Positions 10,866 to 21,460 of a stretch of 64,000 nt of DNA are shown here, one piece after another; the first letter of the stretch is position 1, and each line of letters begins with the position of its first letter. The stretch lies in the NCBI GenBank assembly GCA_050084985.1, contig JBITNC010000002.1, positions 13,082,001 through 13,146,000 on the forward strand. The letters are read 5' to 3'. The stretch is from Nageia nagi. Lineage: Eukaryota; Pinophyta. The notes under the pieces are model-generated. The model saw nothing but the letters and a program-made list of their open reading frames with translations. It made no database searches and was not told the origin of the DNA. The translations under genes were made by a program, and so were the position numbers.

Positions 10866-13296
10866 TGTGTATATCAAATTATGAACCTAAAATGCAATTT
10901 AGACAGATAAATCATTCAACATTATTAATCATGAACATATTCGACAATACACATCAATAATAATAATGATATTATATTCTAAAGTATTTGAATACAAAAA
11001 GCAAGTTTTTATTGATCTATTTTAATCAACATCGATAGCGATCATTGTGGATTGGTAACAATCAGTGTAGATCAGTAACAATTGAAGCATGACTCTGCAT
11101 TCTCTACGCCATCATTGTGTTCATTATAAACTTTTGGCCTTTGTTATCGATCTGGTGAATCACCGTCGACCGATCTTTGAATCATCGATGATCGGCTCTG
11201 TATGCACTGGAGTAATCTTCACAAAATTTTGAAGTGTTTTTGTCTATTCCTTATTGTTCTCTTTCACACTTACTTCTATCATTCTTTTCCTATATTGACC
11301 CTGCACACAGAAAATGAACGAAGCATCAAAAGCATACCTATTCATACATATTAATCAGCAAGTGAATAACATAATATGGAAATATAGTTGATATGAGATT
11401 TGCTATTAATCAAGCTTACAACCTTTTGCTAATAATCTCCTAATTTGATTTCGATAGAGCTTTGCTACAGTAAGATTGGGTCCCTTTGTTCACGTACAAA
11501 GCTTCAATTTATAAGCTTCAAGGTTTGTTATTCATTTGTTTTGGCGTCACAAGATTCTAGGTAACCTCTCGAACTAAATTTTGAAGTGTTGTTATCTTCC
11601 ATCTGTATCCATGATTACAAATTATACGTACTAGGCTATTCCAGGCTTAGATTTGTTTGTTGTTTAATTGTTCATGGATTGTCATCGATTTTTTAGCGAT
11701 TATATATTAACATTAGAATGGTCGCTCTATGGTCATTTTTTAATGACAAGGGTCGTAAGACCACTTGTTTTATATATGTTCGAAAAGATTGATTCGATAA
11801 TATAATTTTAAATATTATTTAATGCTTTTATAAGGAGTTATAATTATTGTATATTCATACATAAAAAATTCTTTATTGAAGCCCCGGTGTATTTTACTTG
11901 CAATCATGAGTTCATTTTAAGATCCCAGGGAGTTTTTCTGGAGTAAACAAAATAGGCTGGAGTCAGTAGATAAAGAGTTCTAGAATGAAATGATGATGTC
12001 ATAGAAGAAAGGATAAAACTTAGTTGTGGAAAAGCCTAGGTTTCGGAAGAGGTGAGGTCAGCAAGAGATAATCGAAGAAGCTGGAGCCCATAAATTAAGT
12101 GTTTTAGAAGTAACACATTCTGAAATAAAATGATGACATCACAGAGGATAAGATAGTCATGTTTTGGTAAAGACCAGGTTCTGGAGATGATGAGGTTAGC
12201 AAGGAGTGATCAAATAGTCAGAGTTGGTGAGTAAAGCATTCCAGAAGGAAATGATAAAGCTCAGTTGTAGAAAAGCTTAGGTTTCAAAGATGATGAGGTC
12301 AGCAAAGAGTGATCAAATAGCCAGAGCCAATGAGTAGAGCATTTCAAAATGTAGAAATGATGATGTCACAAGGAGAATGATGTTCACATTTTTGAATGAA
12401 ATCGGGTCCTGAAAGTGATGAGGTCATTAAGGAGTGATCAAATAGCCAGAGCTGGTAAGTAGAGCATTTTGGAAGTATGAAGATGACATCATGGGGAGAA
12501 TAATGTTCACATTTTTGAATGAAACTGGGTCCTAGAAGTGATGAGGTCATCAAGGAATGATTAAATAGCTAGAGCCAGTAAGTAGAGCATTCCAGAATGT
12601 AGAATCTTGAAGCTATTTTTATAAACATTTCTATTCTACAATTCTTGTAACTGTCGTTACTACAATATAAGTATATGAAAATAAAGTGAAAGAAGGGTCA
12701 GAAACCTAGTATTACTCTTTACATTTCTTCTTGAAGACTTGTAGTTTTTATCAGTAATATGAAACCATCTTGACCTTTCTTGTCTAGCATGTGTAATTGT
12801 CATTCTTAATTTGGTTACATCATGGTAGCTTAGCTTGTTTCCTGAATGATAATTACATGTTGCTAGTATAACTGTGTCTACTACATGGTAAAGTAAAGCT
12901 GGGAAACTATTAGAGAGTGAGAGCTTGTACTGTAGCTACTACACTAGATTCAGGCCAAGGTTTCACACACTGTGAAAGCCCATGTTGAACTAGTGATCCA
13001 CCTTTACTTTCTCTCTTGTTACTCTAAGCCTTTTGCTTAAATTCCTCACACTCTACTCCTTTTTATTTCCTTTCCTGTTACTTTTTCTACGCCCAATAGA
13101 TAAGGAACCGGCCTTCTCCGGAGATCAAACTATCCCCATAGTCTGTTCTTGATTTACTTTGGTTAAGATTGTTCACGGTCCATATATTACACAATTTTAA
13201 TCAACAATTATTTTAATGTGATATATATTAGAAAAAATACTTGTTTTATTTATTTATTTATTAAATTAAAGATAGGGTTTATTTTGAGTGTCTACA
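10866..13296 (-). repeat. 5' LTR of element A (about 2.43 kb)
   Basis: On the minus strand it begins TGTAGACACTCAAAATAAAC at 13296 and ends GATATACACA at 10866, giving TG...CA ends, with the primer site directly after. The length is within the range of Tat LTRs, which are often long. It contains a tandem repeat block (11940-12600). The right boundary is supported by the fact that sequence homologous to the other N LTRs resumes immediately (ATGGCAAAGGAG). The partner LTR is outside the window, so the boundary rests on termini, primer site and junction rather than an LTR pair. Confidence 0.75.
11940..12600 (-). repeat. Tandem repeats of about 105-130 bp inside LTR A, with CRE-like cores
   Basis: About five degenerate units, each with a core ATGATGTCA or ATGACATCA (near 11991, 12132, 12357, 12481; one unit near 12250 has lost it), then GATGAGGTCAGCAAGGAG and TGATCAAATAGCCAGAGCC. 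The ATGACATCAT core resembles the half-palindromic site bound by plant bZIP factors. Upstream of the presumed promoter of LTR A on the minus strand, so it could act as an enhancer; that function is inferred. Confidence 0.7.
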
Positions 13297-14334
13297 ATGG
13301 CAAAGGAGAAGGAACTAAAAATAAATTAATTTAGGAGTATTTTATTAATATTTTTCATTTATTTCTATAACCAAGGCTAAAGAGACCCTTGAGGCACTCA
13401 CCCTTGGATTTTATTTAATTAATCTGGCTAAATTATTTATAATTATTGCAATATTATTCTCTCATAATGGGATGTTGCATTTATGAGCCATTAATCTTGT
13501 AATTTGGCATCTCTAGGCAACCATTATGGGATGTTGGGCTTCCTGGATCCCTAGATGATTTAATTGGTCATCCCAAGACACTAGAAGAGGGACGTTGCAC
13601 TTTGGGTGATTCCAAGGTATGAGATATCTTGTTATAAAAGGATATGGGACACATCATTTGTAGGATGCTTGAAAATCATCAAAGTTTATCTCTTTTCAGG
13701 GGTTAGTAGCTAGTGGAGTTGTAGCTTTCTAGCTAGCTTAGTTGGAGAGCTTGAGCCAGTGTGGAGGAGTTCTTACCTAAGCTAGGATAGTAGCTCAAGT
13801 GGAGTTGCTAGAGTAGCTCGAGCCAGTGAGGTGGAGTTACTAGAATAATTCGAGCCAGTGTGGTGGAAATATTCCATCCCTAATCTAAATCAAGCCAATG
13901 GGGTAGATATAGATCCAACCAGTGTGACCATATTCCAAATCTAGATCTAACCAACCAAATTAGTGTAAGGAGGCATGTCCTAGATCCAAACTAGTTGAAT
14001 CAGTGTGAGGAGGCTCATCCAACATTGGGGAGAAGAGATTGAAGAACTTGCAAGGCCAGATCATCCAAATCTACTTTATGAGGGCAAACATCCCCCTTCT
14101 TAAGCATTTGGGTATTTTTCCTTGAGTATTATACTTGTCCATTTGGGACATCCCAGCTCTTGAAGAATAAAATTCATTTTTGGCTCTATTTCTTGTTCAA
14201 TTTGCAAATTTGATTTGAATTGAGCTAGATAGAAAAATATAAAAATATATATAAATTCCTATGTAGTGATATTTTAACTTTGGAATATTACACTTTAACA
14301 AAAATCACATTTTGTGAGTTTTGGGGATATTACA
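13297..14334 (+). repeat. LTR 1 of element N, 5'-truncated
   Basis: Starts at ATGGCAAAGGAG, which lies about 60 bases into LTR 2 and LTR 3, and ends GGGGATATTACA. Contains TATAAAAG at 13633 and AATAAA at 14166, at positions matching the other two copies. The internal GAGCCAGTG repeat block (13749-13870) has a short deletion relative to LTR 2. The missing 5' tip should lie on the far side of element A. Confidence 0.88.
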
Positions 14335-14335
14335 A

Positions 14336-14350
14336 TGGTATCAAAGCTAG
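14336..14350 (+). other. Primer binding site, N unit 1
   Basis: TGGTATCAAAGCTAG, one base after the LTR end. It matches the start of the initiator-methionine tRNA complement (TGGTATCAGAGC) except for a transition, the usual primer for many plant Ty3 and Copia elements. Confidence 0.85.
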
Positions 14351-14502
14351 TTTTCCTACTAGCCTATATTAGCTCATGCTGCCCAAGATCCATAATTACT
14401 ACTTGAGAGGATGAAGTGATTTTAATTACCATCTAAGCTTAGAGGAGAGATGTAATAGATTTGGAGGGATCTGAAGAGTGGGAGGAAGCTAGACAAGGGA
14501 AC

Positions 14503-15387
14503 ATGGCCGATTTCAACATAGCCATCCTGGATGCATTAAGGAAGATGACAAAGCAACTGCAGATACTCATGTCCCAAAGAGGGAACCAGACTCCACCACC
14601 CAGCTAGGAGAATAGAAATAGCCAAGGAGAGAGCTCATCTAGGGCTAGATCTTGTTACTAGAAGTCTGTACCTATTCCACCTAAGCCTCTTTTTAGAAAA
14701 GAGGAAGATCTAAAGGAGATCTATTGAAGACATCAGGAGAGGCTCAACCAATTATTCGATGAGTACATGGCCAAACTAGTAGAGTATAGAAACATCATAT
14801 CTTTCCAAGAATTTCATGGACAATTGGAGGGAGGACAAGGAGGATGCCCACCTATCTTTAAGGAGCCATTACAAAAGATCCAATCGGAGAAATTTGATGG
14901 AGGTGCAAGGATCTCAGCAGGAGGATGGATTCATCAGCTCTAAATATACCTATATTTCAATTCCATGGTAGAATATGAGGCCATACATTTTGCCACACTC
15001 TCCCTAAAGGGACAAGCCTATGAGTGGTGACACCATGGATTGAAAAGGTTGGGGCATGACCAGATCTCAACTTTTGATTAATTTTACCAAAGGTTGCTAG
15101 AACATTTTGAAAAGAAGATTAAAGAAAGTTACTTCCATGAGCTCACCAAGATCCAACAAAAAGGTATAGTTGAAGAATATGTAGATGAGTTTATGAATGT
15201 TTCTGTTATGGTTTTAGATCTATCAAAAGCTAAAAGGATAGTTATGTTCATGGAGGGTTTGAATGAAAATATTAGAGCATCTATCAAAGTATTTGAGCCA
15301 AATGATCTTGATGAGGAAATCAAAAGGGTCATAGCACTTGAATCAACCAATTTGATCCAAGGAAAGAGCAATCAAGGAAGGACATAG
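14503..15387 (+). pseudogene. gag: gag, N unit 1
   Basis: Begins at the ATG of MADFNIAILDALRKM and continues with FDEYMAKLVEYRNIISFQEF, KFDGGARISAGGWIHQL, IHFATLSLKGQAYEW and, in the open frame from 15094, LLEHFEKKIKESYFHELTKI to LDEEIKRVIALESTNLIQG. This is a retrotransposon capsid domain of chromovirus-like type. Stops interrupt it at several places, for example a TGA where the second copy has TGG after EW. It is followed by the zinc knuckle and protease. Confidence 0.85.
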
Positions 15388-15524
15388 CCACCCCAACAAT
15401 AAATTGTGCCAGCAAATAAAATGAATGGGAGCCAAGGAAGGCTCACATCTCCACTAAGGAGAAATGCATGGCCATTGGAGAAGACATAGAGGGATTGGGA
15501 GATCTCACATTCTAAAATGAGAAG

Positions 15525-16112
15525 AAGGAAAATGTGCTTTATTTGTAGAGGATCATGGGAGCTAGGCCATCACTGCAATGTGAAGGTGTAGCTCAGTTAT
15601 GTAGAGGTAGTGGAGATGGAGGAACCTAAATCAGATCTGTGGAGCATTTTAGAATTTGTGGAAGAGTTTTCCACTCACAACACCTTGGCCACCATTAGTG
15701 GAGCACCCCATTACCCCACATTATGCATTCAGGGAAGAGCTCTAGGAGAAGAAGTGACTATTCTTATTGATGTAAGGGCATCTCACAACTTAATTAATGC
15801 TTTATTTGCTACTAAGAAAGGAGTAAGGATGGACATTTTTTAAGGATTCAATGTGGCCAATGCTAATAGCCAGATCTCATTTGCAATAAGGTGATTAGAC
15901 AACTTCCAATTAAGACCAATAATTACTCCATGAGAAGTGATTTCTATGTATATCCCATGGGAGGGGCCTTGCACATGGTCTTTGGAATTCAATGGCTAAA
16001 AAATTTGGGGGAGATTAGGACAAATTATGACACCTTGGAAATGAAGTTCCTGGCAAATGGAAAGGAGGTCATCATGAGAGGATTGCAAGGTAGCAATAGG
16101 GCCACTTCATAA
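15525..16112 (+). pseudogene. pol: Zinc knuckle and protease, N unit 1
   Basis: CFICRGSWELGHHC (near 15535-15580) is a zinc-knuckle-like motif that ends gag. The protease frame 15610-15843 has HYPTLCIQGRALGEEVTILI followed by DVRASHNLI, where the second unit keeps DGGASHNFI; the active-site glycines are therefore lost here. The fold continues in a shifted frame at 15891-16112 (RSDFYVYPMGGALHMVFGIQ, then WLKNLGEIRTNYDTLEMKF). Frameshift and stop near 15841-15890. Confidence 0.85.
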
Positions 16113-16765
16113 GCCCATCAATTGGAAGTAATAGAAGATCCAAAGTAGCAACATCAAATCATTCCTCACATCCCAAATAGAACTACCATGCAAGACGTCA
16201 CCCACTCCCAAGGTAACACGCCCACATTTTCTCAGCCACTAATGAATTGGTTAAGAGTGTTCTTTTTCTAGAGAATAAGTTGGAGGTTGATTAAAGATTA
16301 GAAATAAGTGATAATACTTGCTAGTCAAATTTACTTCTCTTTGGCATATATGTCCCTGTTATAAGTATATTACTACAAAATTTTTTGGGACAAATTTTCC
16401 ATCATCTTGCTTAAAATGAGAAATAGAGGGATTAGAGATTTGGTATTACTTCATCATACTTTTCCTTGTAAACCACTCAGCCACTTAGACCATTGGGATG
16501 TTGGGATGAATGTATTCATGCTTGCTGAAATTGAAGATTCTCCCTCCCATCATGTGACATAGTCCTGGATAGAAGATAACCTACTAGCACTCCTTGATTT
16601 CATTCAGGACTTGGATGTTGGGTTGTGGAGCTATGAAGGTAGACATTTTGGCCATCATTTGTAGTAGAAAATCAAAACTCTTTCTCCTTATTCTTTCATA
16701 TACATTATAGCTTTTCAGGATGGGAAAGAGAAGATTTATCTTGAGTTGCTTAGGGATAAGCAATT
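16113..16765 (+). other. Region between protease and PPT, N unit 1, no RT or integrase
   Basis: This 650-base stretch takes the place of RT, RNase H and integrase. It is conserved in the second unit (19657-20338), including frames reading HHTFPCxPLSHLDxWDVGMN. No domain is recognised; it may be joined remnants of pol or leader-like packaging sequence. Confidence 0.6.
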
Positions 16766-16780
16766 CAGGAAGGGGAGACT
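16766..16780 (+). other. Polypurine tract, N unit 1
   Basis: CAGGAAGGGGAGACT ends at the first base before LTR 2; it would prime plus-strand DNA synthesis. The same tract (CAAGAAGGGGAGACT) precedes LTR 3. Confidence 0.85.
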
Positions 16781-17885
16781 TGTAATGTCCCCAAATTTGT
16801 AAAACATCCACTTTCTCTCCTCTTGGAGTGTGACATTCATGGCAAAGGAGGAGAAACTAAAAATAAATTAATTTAGGAGTATTTTATTAATATTTTGCAC
16901 TTATTTCTATAACTAAGGCTAAAGAGACCCTTGAGGCACTCACCCTTCGATTTTATTTAATTAATCTAGCTCAATTATTTGTAATTAATGCAATGTTAGT
17001 CTCTCATAATGGGACATTGCATTTATGAGCCATTGATATTATAATTTGGCATCTCTAGGCAACCATTATGGGATGTTGGGCTTCCTAGGTCCCTAGATGA
17101 TTTAATTGGTCATCCCAAGACACCAAAAGAGGGACATTGCACTTTGGGTGATTCCAAGGTATGAGAGACCTTGTTATAAAAGGATATAGGATGCATCATT
17201 TGTGGGATGCTTCAAAATCATCAGAGTTTATCTCTTTTTTAGGGTTAGCAGCTAGTGGAGTTGTAGCTTTCCAACTAGCTTAGTGGGAGAGCTTGAGCTA
17301 GTGTGGAGGAGTTCTTACCTAAGCTAGGATAGTAGCTCAAGCTAGTGAGGTGGAGTTGCTAGAGTAGCTCGAGCCAATGAGGTGGAGTTACTAGAATAGT
17401 TTGAGCCAGTGTGGTGGAACTATTCCATCCCTAATCTAGATCAAGCTAGTGGGGTAGATCCAGATCTAGCCAGTGTAGCCATATTCCAAATCCATATCTA
17501 ACCTACCAAATCAGTGTGAGGATGCATGTCCTAAATCCAGACTAGCTAAATCAATGTGAGGAGGCTCATCCAGCATTAAGGAGAAGAGATTGAAGAACTT
17601 GTAGGGCTAGATCATCCAAATCTACTTTGTGAGGGAAAACATCCCCCTTCTTGAGCATTTGGGTGTTTTTCCTTGAGTATTGTACTTTTCCATTTGGGAC
17701 ATCCTAGCTATTGAAGAATAAAATTCATTTTTGGCTCTATTTCTTGTTCAATTTGCAGATCCAATTTGAATTGAGCTAGATAGAAAAATATAAAAATATA
17801 TATAAATTCCTAAGTAGTGATATTTCAACTTTGGAATATTACACTTTAACAAAAATCACATTTTGTGAGTTTTGGGGATATTACA
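16781..17885 (+). repeat. LTR 2 of element N (1105 bp)
   Basis: Complete: TGTAATGTCCCCAAATTTG to GGGGATATTACA. TATAAA at 17175 is 394 bases from the start, as in LTR 3, and AATAAA lies at 17717. Internal 31-33 bp repeats with GAGCCAGTG and GGTGGAGTTACTAGA at 17290-17420. Shared between the two internal units, serving as 3' LTR of one and 5' LTR of the next. Confidence 0.92.
17175..17182 (+). promoter_or_regulatory. TATA box of LTR 2
   Basis: TATAAAAG within LTR 2; the same box stands at the same offset (394 bases) in LTR 3 and is kept in LTR 1 at 13633, so it is the likely Pol II promoter core. Confidence 0.65.
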
Positions 17886-17886
17886 G

Positions 17887-17900
17887 TGGTATTAGAGCTA
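17887..17900 (+). other. Primer binding site, N unit 2
   Basis: TGGTATTAGAGCTA one base after LTR 2; initiator-methionine tRNA type with one C-to-T change. Confidence 0.85.
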
Positions 17901-18055
17901 GTTTTCCTACCAGCTTGTATTAGCTCATGCTGCCAAAGATCCATAATTACTACTTGAGAGGAAGAAGTGATCCTGATTACCAACCAAGCTTAGAGGAGAG
18001 AGATGTAATAGATCTGGAGGGATCTAAAGAGTGGGAGGAAGTTAGATAAGGGAAC

Positions 18056-18930
18056 ATGGTCGATTTCAACATAGCCATCTTGGATGCATTAAGGAAGATG
18101 ATGGAGCAATTGCAGATACTCATGTCCCAAAGAGGGAACCATACTCCACCACCCAATTGGGAGAATAGAAATTGGGAGAATAGAAATGGACAAGGAGAGA
18201 GCTCATCTAGGGCTAGATCTTGTTACTGAAAGTTTGTACCTATTCCACCTAAGCCTCTTTTTAGAAAAGAGGAAGATCCAAAGGAGATCTATCAAAGACA
18301 TCAGGAGAGGCTCGACCAATTGTTTGATGAGTACATGGCCAAACTAGTAGAGTATAGAAACATCATATCTTTCCAAGAATTTCATGGAAAATTGGAGGGA
18401 GGACAAGGAGGATGCCCACCTATCTTTAAGGAGCCATTGTAGAAGATCCAATTAGAGAAATTTGATGGAGGTGTAGGGATCTCGATAAGAGGATGGATTC
18501 ACCAGCTCCAAATATACCTATCTTTCAATTCCATTATAGAATATGAGGCCATACATTTTGCCACACTCTCCCTGAAGGGATGAGCTTATGAGTGGTGGCA
18601 CCATGGATTGAAAAGGTTGGGGCATGACCAGATCTCAACTTTTGATGAATTTTACCAAAGGTTGCTAGAACATTTTGAAAAGAATACTGAAAAAAGTTAC
18701 TTCCATGAGCTCACCAAGATCCAACAAAAAGGTACAGTTGAAGAATATGTAGATGAGTTATGAATGTTTTTGTTATGGTTTTAGATCTATTAGAAGCTAG
18801 AAGGATAGCTATGTTCATGGAGGGTTTGAATGAAAATATTAGAGCATCTATCAAAGCATTTGAGACAAATGATCTTGATGAGGCAATCAGAAGGGCCATG
18901 GCACTTAAATCAAAGAGTTTTATCTAAGGA
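18056..18930 (+). pseudogene. gag: gag, N unit 2
   Basis: ATG at 18056 (MVDFNIAILDALRKMMEQLQ). Same protein as unit 1 with different lesions: it keeps YEWWHHGLKRLGHDQISTFD but has a stop within SLKGxAYEWW, and a one-base deletion near 18760 breaks the frame where unit 1 reads YVDEFMNVSVMVLD. Near 18165 a 15-base segment (GGGAGAATAGAAATT-like) is duplicated relative to unit 1. Retrotransposon capsid domain. Confidence 0.85.
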
Positions 18931-19089
18931 AAGAGTAATCAAGAAAGGATGTAGCCACCCTAGTAACAAATTATGCCAACAAGTAAAATGAATGGGAGCC
19001 AAAGAAGGCTCACATCTCCACCAAGGAGAAATGCATGGCTATTGGAGTAGACACAAAGGGATTAGGATATCTCACATTCTAAAATGAGA

Positions 19090-19656
19090 AGAAGGAAAAT
19101 GTACTTTATCTACAAAGGATCATGGGAGTAAGGCCATTGCTGCAATGGGAAGGTGTAACTCAGTTATGTAGAGGTAGTGGAGATGGAGGAACCTAAATCA
19201 GATCTATGGAGCATTTCAAAATTTATGGAAGATTTTTCCACTCACAGCACCTTGGACACCATTAGCGGGGCACCCCATTACCCCACATTACACATTCAAG
19301 GAAGAGCTCTAGGAGAAGAAGTGACTATTCTTATCGATGGAGGGGCATCTCACAACTTCATTGATGCTTTGTTTGCTACTGAGAAAGGAGTAAGGATGGA
19401 CATTTTTTAAGGATTCAATGTGGCCAATGCTAATGGCTAGACCTCATTTTGCAATAAGGTGATTAGACAACTTCCAATTGAGACCAACAATTACTACATG
19501 AGAAGTGATTTCTATGTATATCCCATGGGAGGGGCCTTGCACATGGTCTTTGGAATTCAATGGCTAAAAACTTTGGGGGAGATTAGGACAAATTATGACA
19601 CCTTGGAAATGAAGTTTCTAGAAAATGGTAAGGAGGTCATCATGAGAGGATTGTAG
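19090..19656 (+). pseudogene. pol: Zinc knuckle and protease, N unit 2
   Basis: The protease frame 19177-19410 keeps the active site as ILIDGGASHNFIDALFATEK, the plant Ty3 form of the retropepsin triad, with HYPTLHIQGRALGEEVTILI before it. The second half is at 19459-19656 (RSDFYVYPMGGALHMVFGIQ, WLKTLGEIRTNYDTLEMKF). The zinc knuckle before it (19100-19140) has lost cysteines. Frameshift and stop at 19409-19458, at the same place as in unit 1, so this lesion predates the duplication. Confidence 0.86.
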
Positions 19657-20338
19657 GGTAGCAATAGGGTCACTTCACAAGCCCATTGATTGGAAGTAAT
19701 AGAAGATCCAAAGCAGCAACATCGAATCATTCCTCACATCCCAAATAGAACTACCATGCAAGATGTCACCCACTCCCAAGGTAACATGTCCACATTTGCT
19801 CAGCCACTAATGAATTGGTTAAGAGTGTTCTTTTTTTGGAGAATAAGTTGGAGATTGATTGAAGATTGGAAATAAGTGATAATACTTGCTGGTCAAATTT
19901 ACTTCTCTTTGGCATATATGTCCCTGTTACAAGTATATTACTGCAAAAAATTTTGGGACAAATTATTTATCATCTTGCTTAAAATGAGAAATAGAGGGAT
20001 TAGAGATTTGGTATTACTTCATCATACTTTTCCTTGTGAACCACTCAGCCACTTAGACCAATGGGATGTTGGGATGAATGTATTCATGCTTGCTAAAATT
20101 GTAGATTCTCCCTCCCATCATGTGATGTAGTCCTGGATAGAAGATAATCCACTAGTACTCCTTGATTTCATTCAAGACTTGGACGTTGGGTTGTGGAGCT
20201 ATGAAGGTAGACATTTTGGCCATCACTTGCAGTAGAAAATTGAAACTCTTTCTCCTTATTCTTTCATCTGCATTACAGCTTTTCAGGATGGGAAAGAGAA
20301 GGGCCAATTTATCTTGAGTTGCTTAGGGACAAGCAATT
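19657..20338 (+). other. Region between protease and PPT, N unit 2
   Basis: Homologous to 16113-16765 in unit 1. Short frames at 19690-19875 and 19876-20130 read AGQIYFSLAYMSLLQVYY and LLHHTFPCEPLSHLDQWDVG. No recognised domain, no RT or integrase motif. Confidence 0.6.
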
Positions 20339-20353
20339 CAAGAAGGGGAGACT
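20339..20353 (+). other. Polypurine tract, N unit 2
   Basis: CAAGAAGGGGAGACT-type tract abutting the TG of LTR 3. Confidence 0.85.
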
Positions 20354-21460
20354 TGTAATGTCCCCAAATTTGTAAAATGTCCACTTTGTCTCCTCTTGGA
20401 GTGTGACATTCATGGCAAAGGAGGAGAAACCAAAAATAAATTAATTTAGGAGTATTTTATTAATATTTTGCATTTATTTCTATAACCAAGGCTAAAGAGA
20501 CCCTTGAGGCACTCACCCTTGGATTTTATTTAATTAATCTAGCTCAATTATTTGTAATTAATGCAATATTAGTCTCTCATAATGGGACATTGCATTTATG
20601 AGCCATTGATCTTGTAATTTGGCATCTCTAGGCAACCATTATGGGATGTTGGGCTTCCTGGGTCCCTAGATGATTTAATTGGTCATCCCAAGACACTAGA
20701 AGAGGGATGTTGCACTTTGGATGATTCCAAGGTATGAGAGATCTTGTTATAAAAGGAGATGGGATGGATCATTTATAGGATGCTTGAAAATCATTAGAGT
20801 TTATCTCTTTTTAGGGGTTAGTAGCTAGTGGAGTTGTAGCTTTCTAGCTAGCTTAGTGGGAGAGCTCGAGCCAATGTGGAGGATTTCTTACCTAAGCTAG
20901 AATAGTAGCTCAAGCCAGTGAGGTGGAGTTGCTAGAGTAGCTCAAGCCAGTGAGGTGGAGTTACTAGAATAGTTTGAGCTAGTGTGGTGGAACTATTCTA
21001 TCCCTAATCTAGATTGAGCTAGTGGGGTAGATCCAAATCTAGCTAGTGCAACCATATTCTAGATCCAGATCTAACCTACCAAATCAATGTGAGGAGGCAC
21101 ATCCTAGATCTAGACTAGTCGAATCAGTGTGAGGAGGCTCATCCAACATTGGGGAGAAGAGATTGAAGAACTTGTAGGGCCAGATCATCCAAATCTACTT
21201 TGTGATGGCAAACATCCCCCTTCTTAAGAATTTGGGTATTTTTCCTTGAGTATTGTACTTGTCCATTTTGTACATCCCAGCTCTTGAACAATAAAATTCA
21301 TTTCTGGCTCTATTTCTTATTCAATTTGTAGATCTGATTTGAATTGAACTAGATAAAAAAATATATAAATATATATATAAATTCCTAAGTAGTGATATTT
21401 CAACTTTGGAATATTACACTTTAACAAAAATCATATTTTGTGAGTTTTGGGGATATTACA
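20354..21460 (+). repeat. LTR 3 of element N (1107 bp)
   Basis: Complete, TGTAATGTCCCC to GGGGATATTACA. TATAAAAG at 20748, 394 bases in, as in LTR 2. No primer site follows: the next bases (ATTAAACAAGAG) read in frame into pol of element H (KQELVEDSSTQELLK), so this is the outer 3' end of the array and the insertion point. Confidence 0.92.
20748..20756 (+). promoter_or_regulatory. TATA box of LTR 3
   Basis: TATAAAAGG at the same offset as in LTR 2; likely promoter core, function inferred. Confidence 0.6.

Larger units (their letters stand above)
1..13296 (-). mobile_element. Element A: Tat-type Ty3/gypsy LTR retrotransposon, 3' end outside window
   Basis: Read on the minus strand the order is 5' LTR, primer binding site, long leader, gag, protease, RT, RNase H, second RNase H, integrase, extra ORF. 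The second RNase H between the Ty3 RNase H and integrase is the hallmark of the plant Tat lineage (Ogre/Retand relatives). The open frames are longer than in the other elements here, one reaching 381 codons, so this is probably the youngest element in its nest. The 3' LTR must lie left of base 1. At its right end it abuts LTR sequence of element N without a gap. Confidence 0.9.
13297..21460 (+). mobile_element. Element N: gag-protease-only Ty3 element in an LTR-int-LTR-int-LTR array
   Basis: Three direct LTR copies alternate with two highly similar internal regions of about 2.4 kb. LTR ends are TGTAATGTCCCC and GGGGATATTACA, an inverted repeat. After LTR 1 and LTR 2 a TGGTATCA-type primer site follows; after LTR 3 host pol sequence of element H follows. 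The internal regions code gag and protease and then go straight to a polypurine tract, so RT and integrase are missing and the element must have been moved by an autonomous relative. LTR 1 lacks its first 60 or so bases because element A sits there. Confidence 0.88.

Noticed and set aside
12344-12553. Minus-strand frame with repeated SLLGPSFIQKCEH
   Set aside because: Produced by the LTR A tandem repeats; no independent coding evidence.
15129-15371. Minus-strand 80-codon frame, also seen at 18711-18899
   Set aside because: Antisense of gag in both N units.
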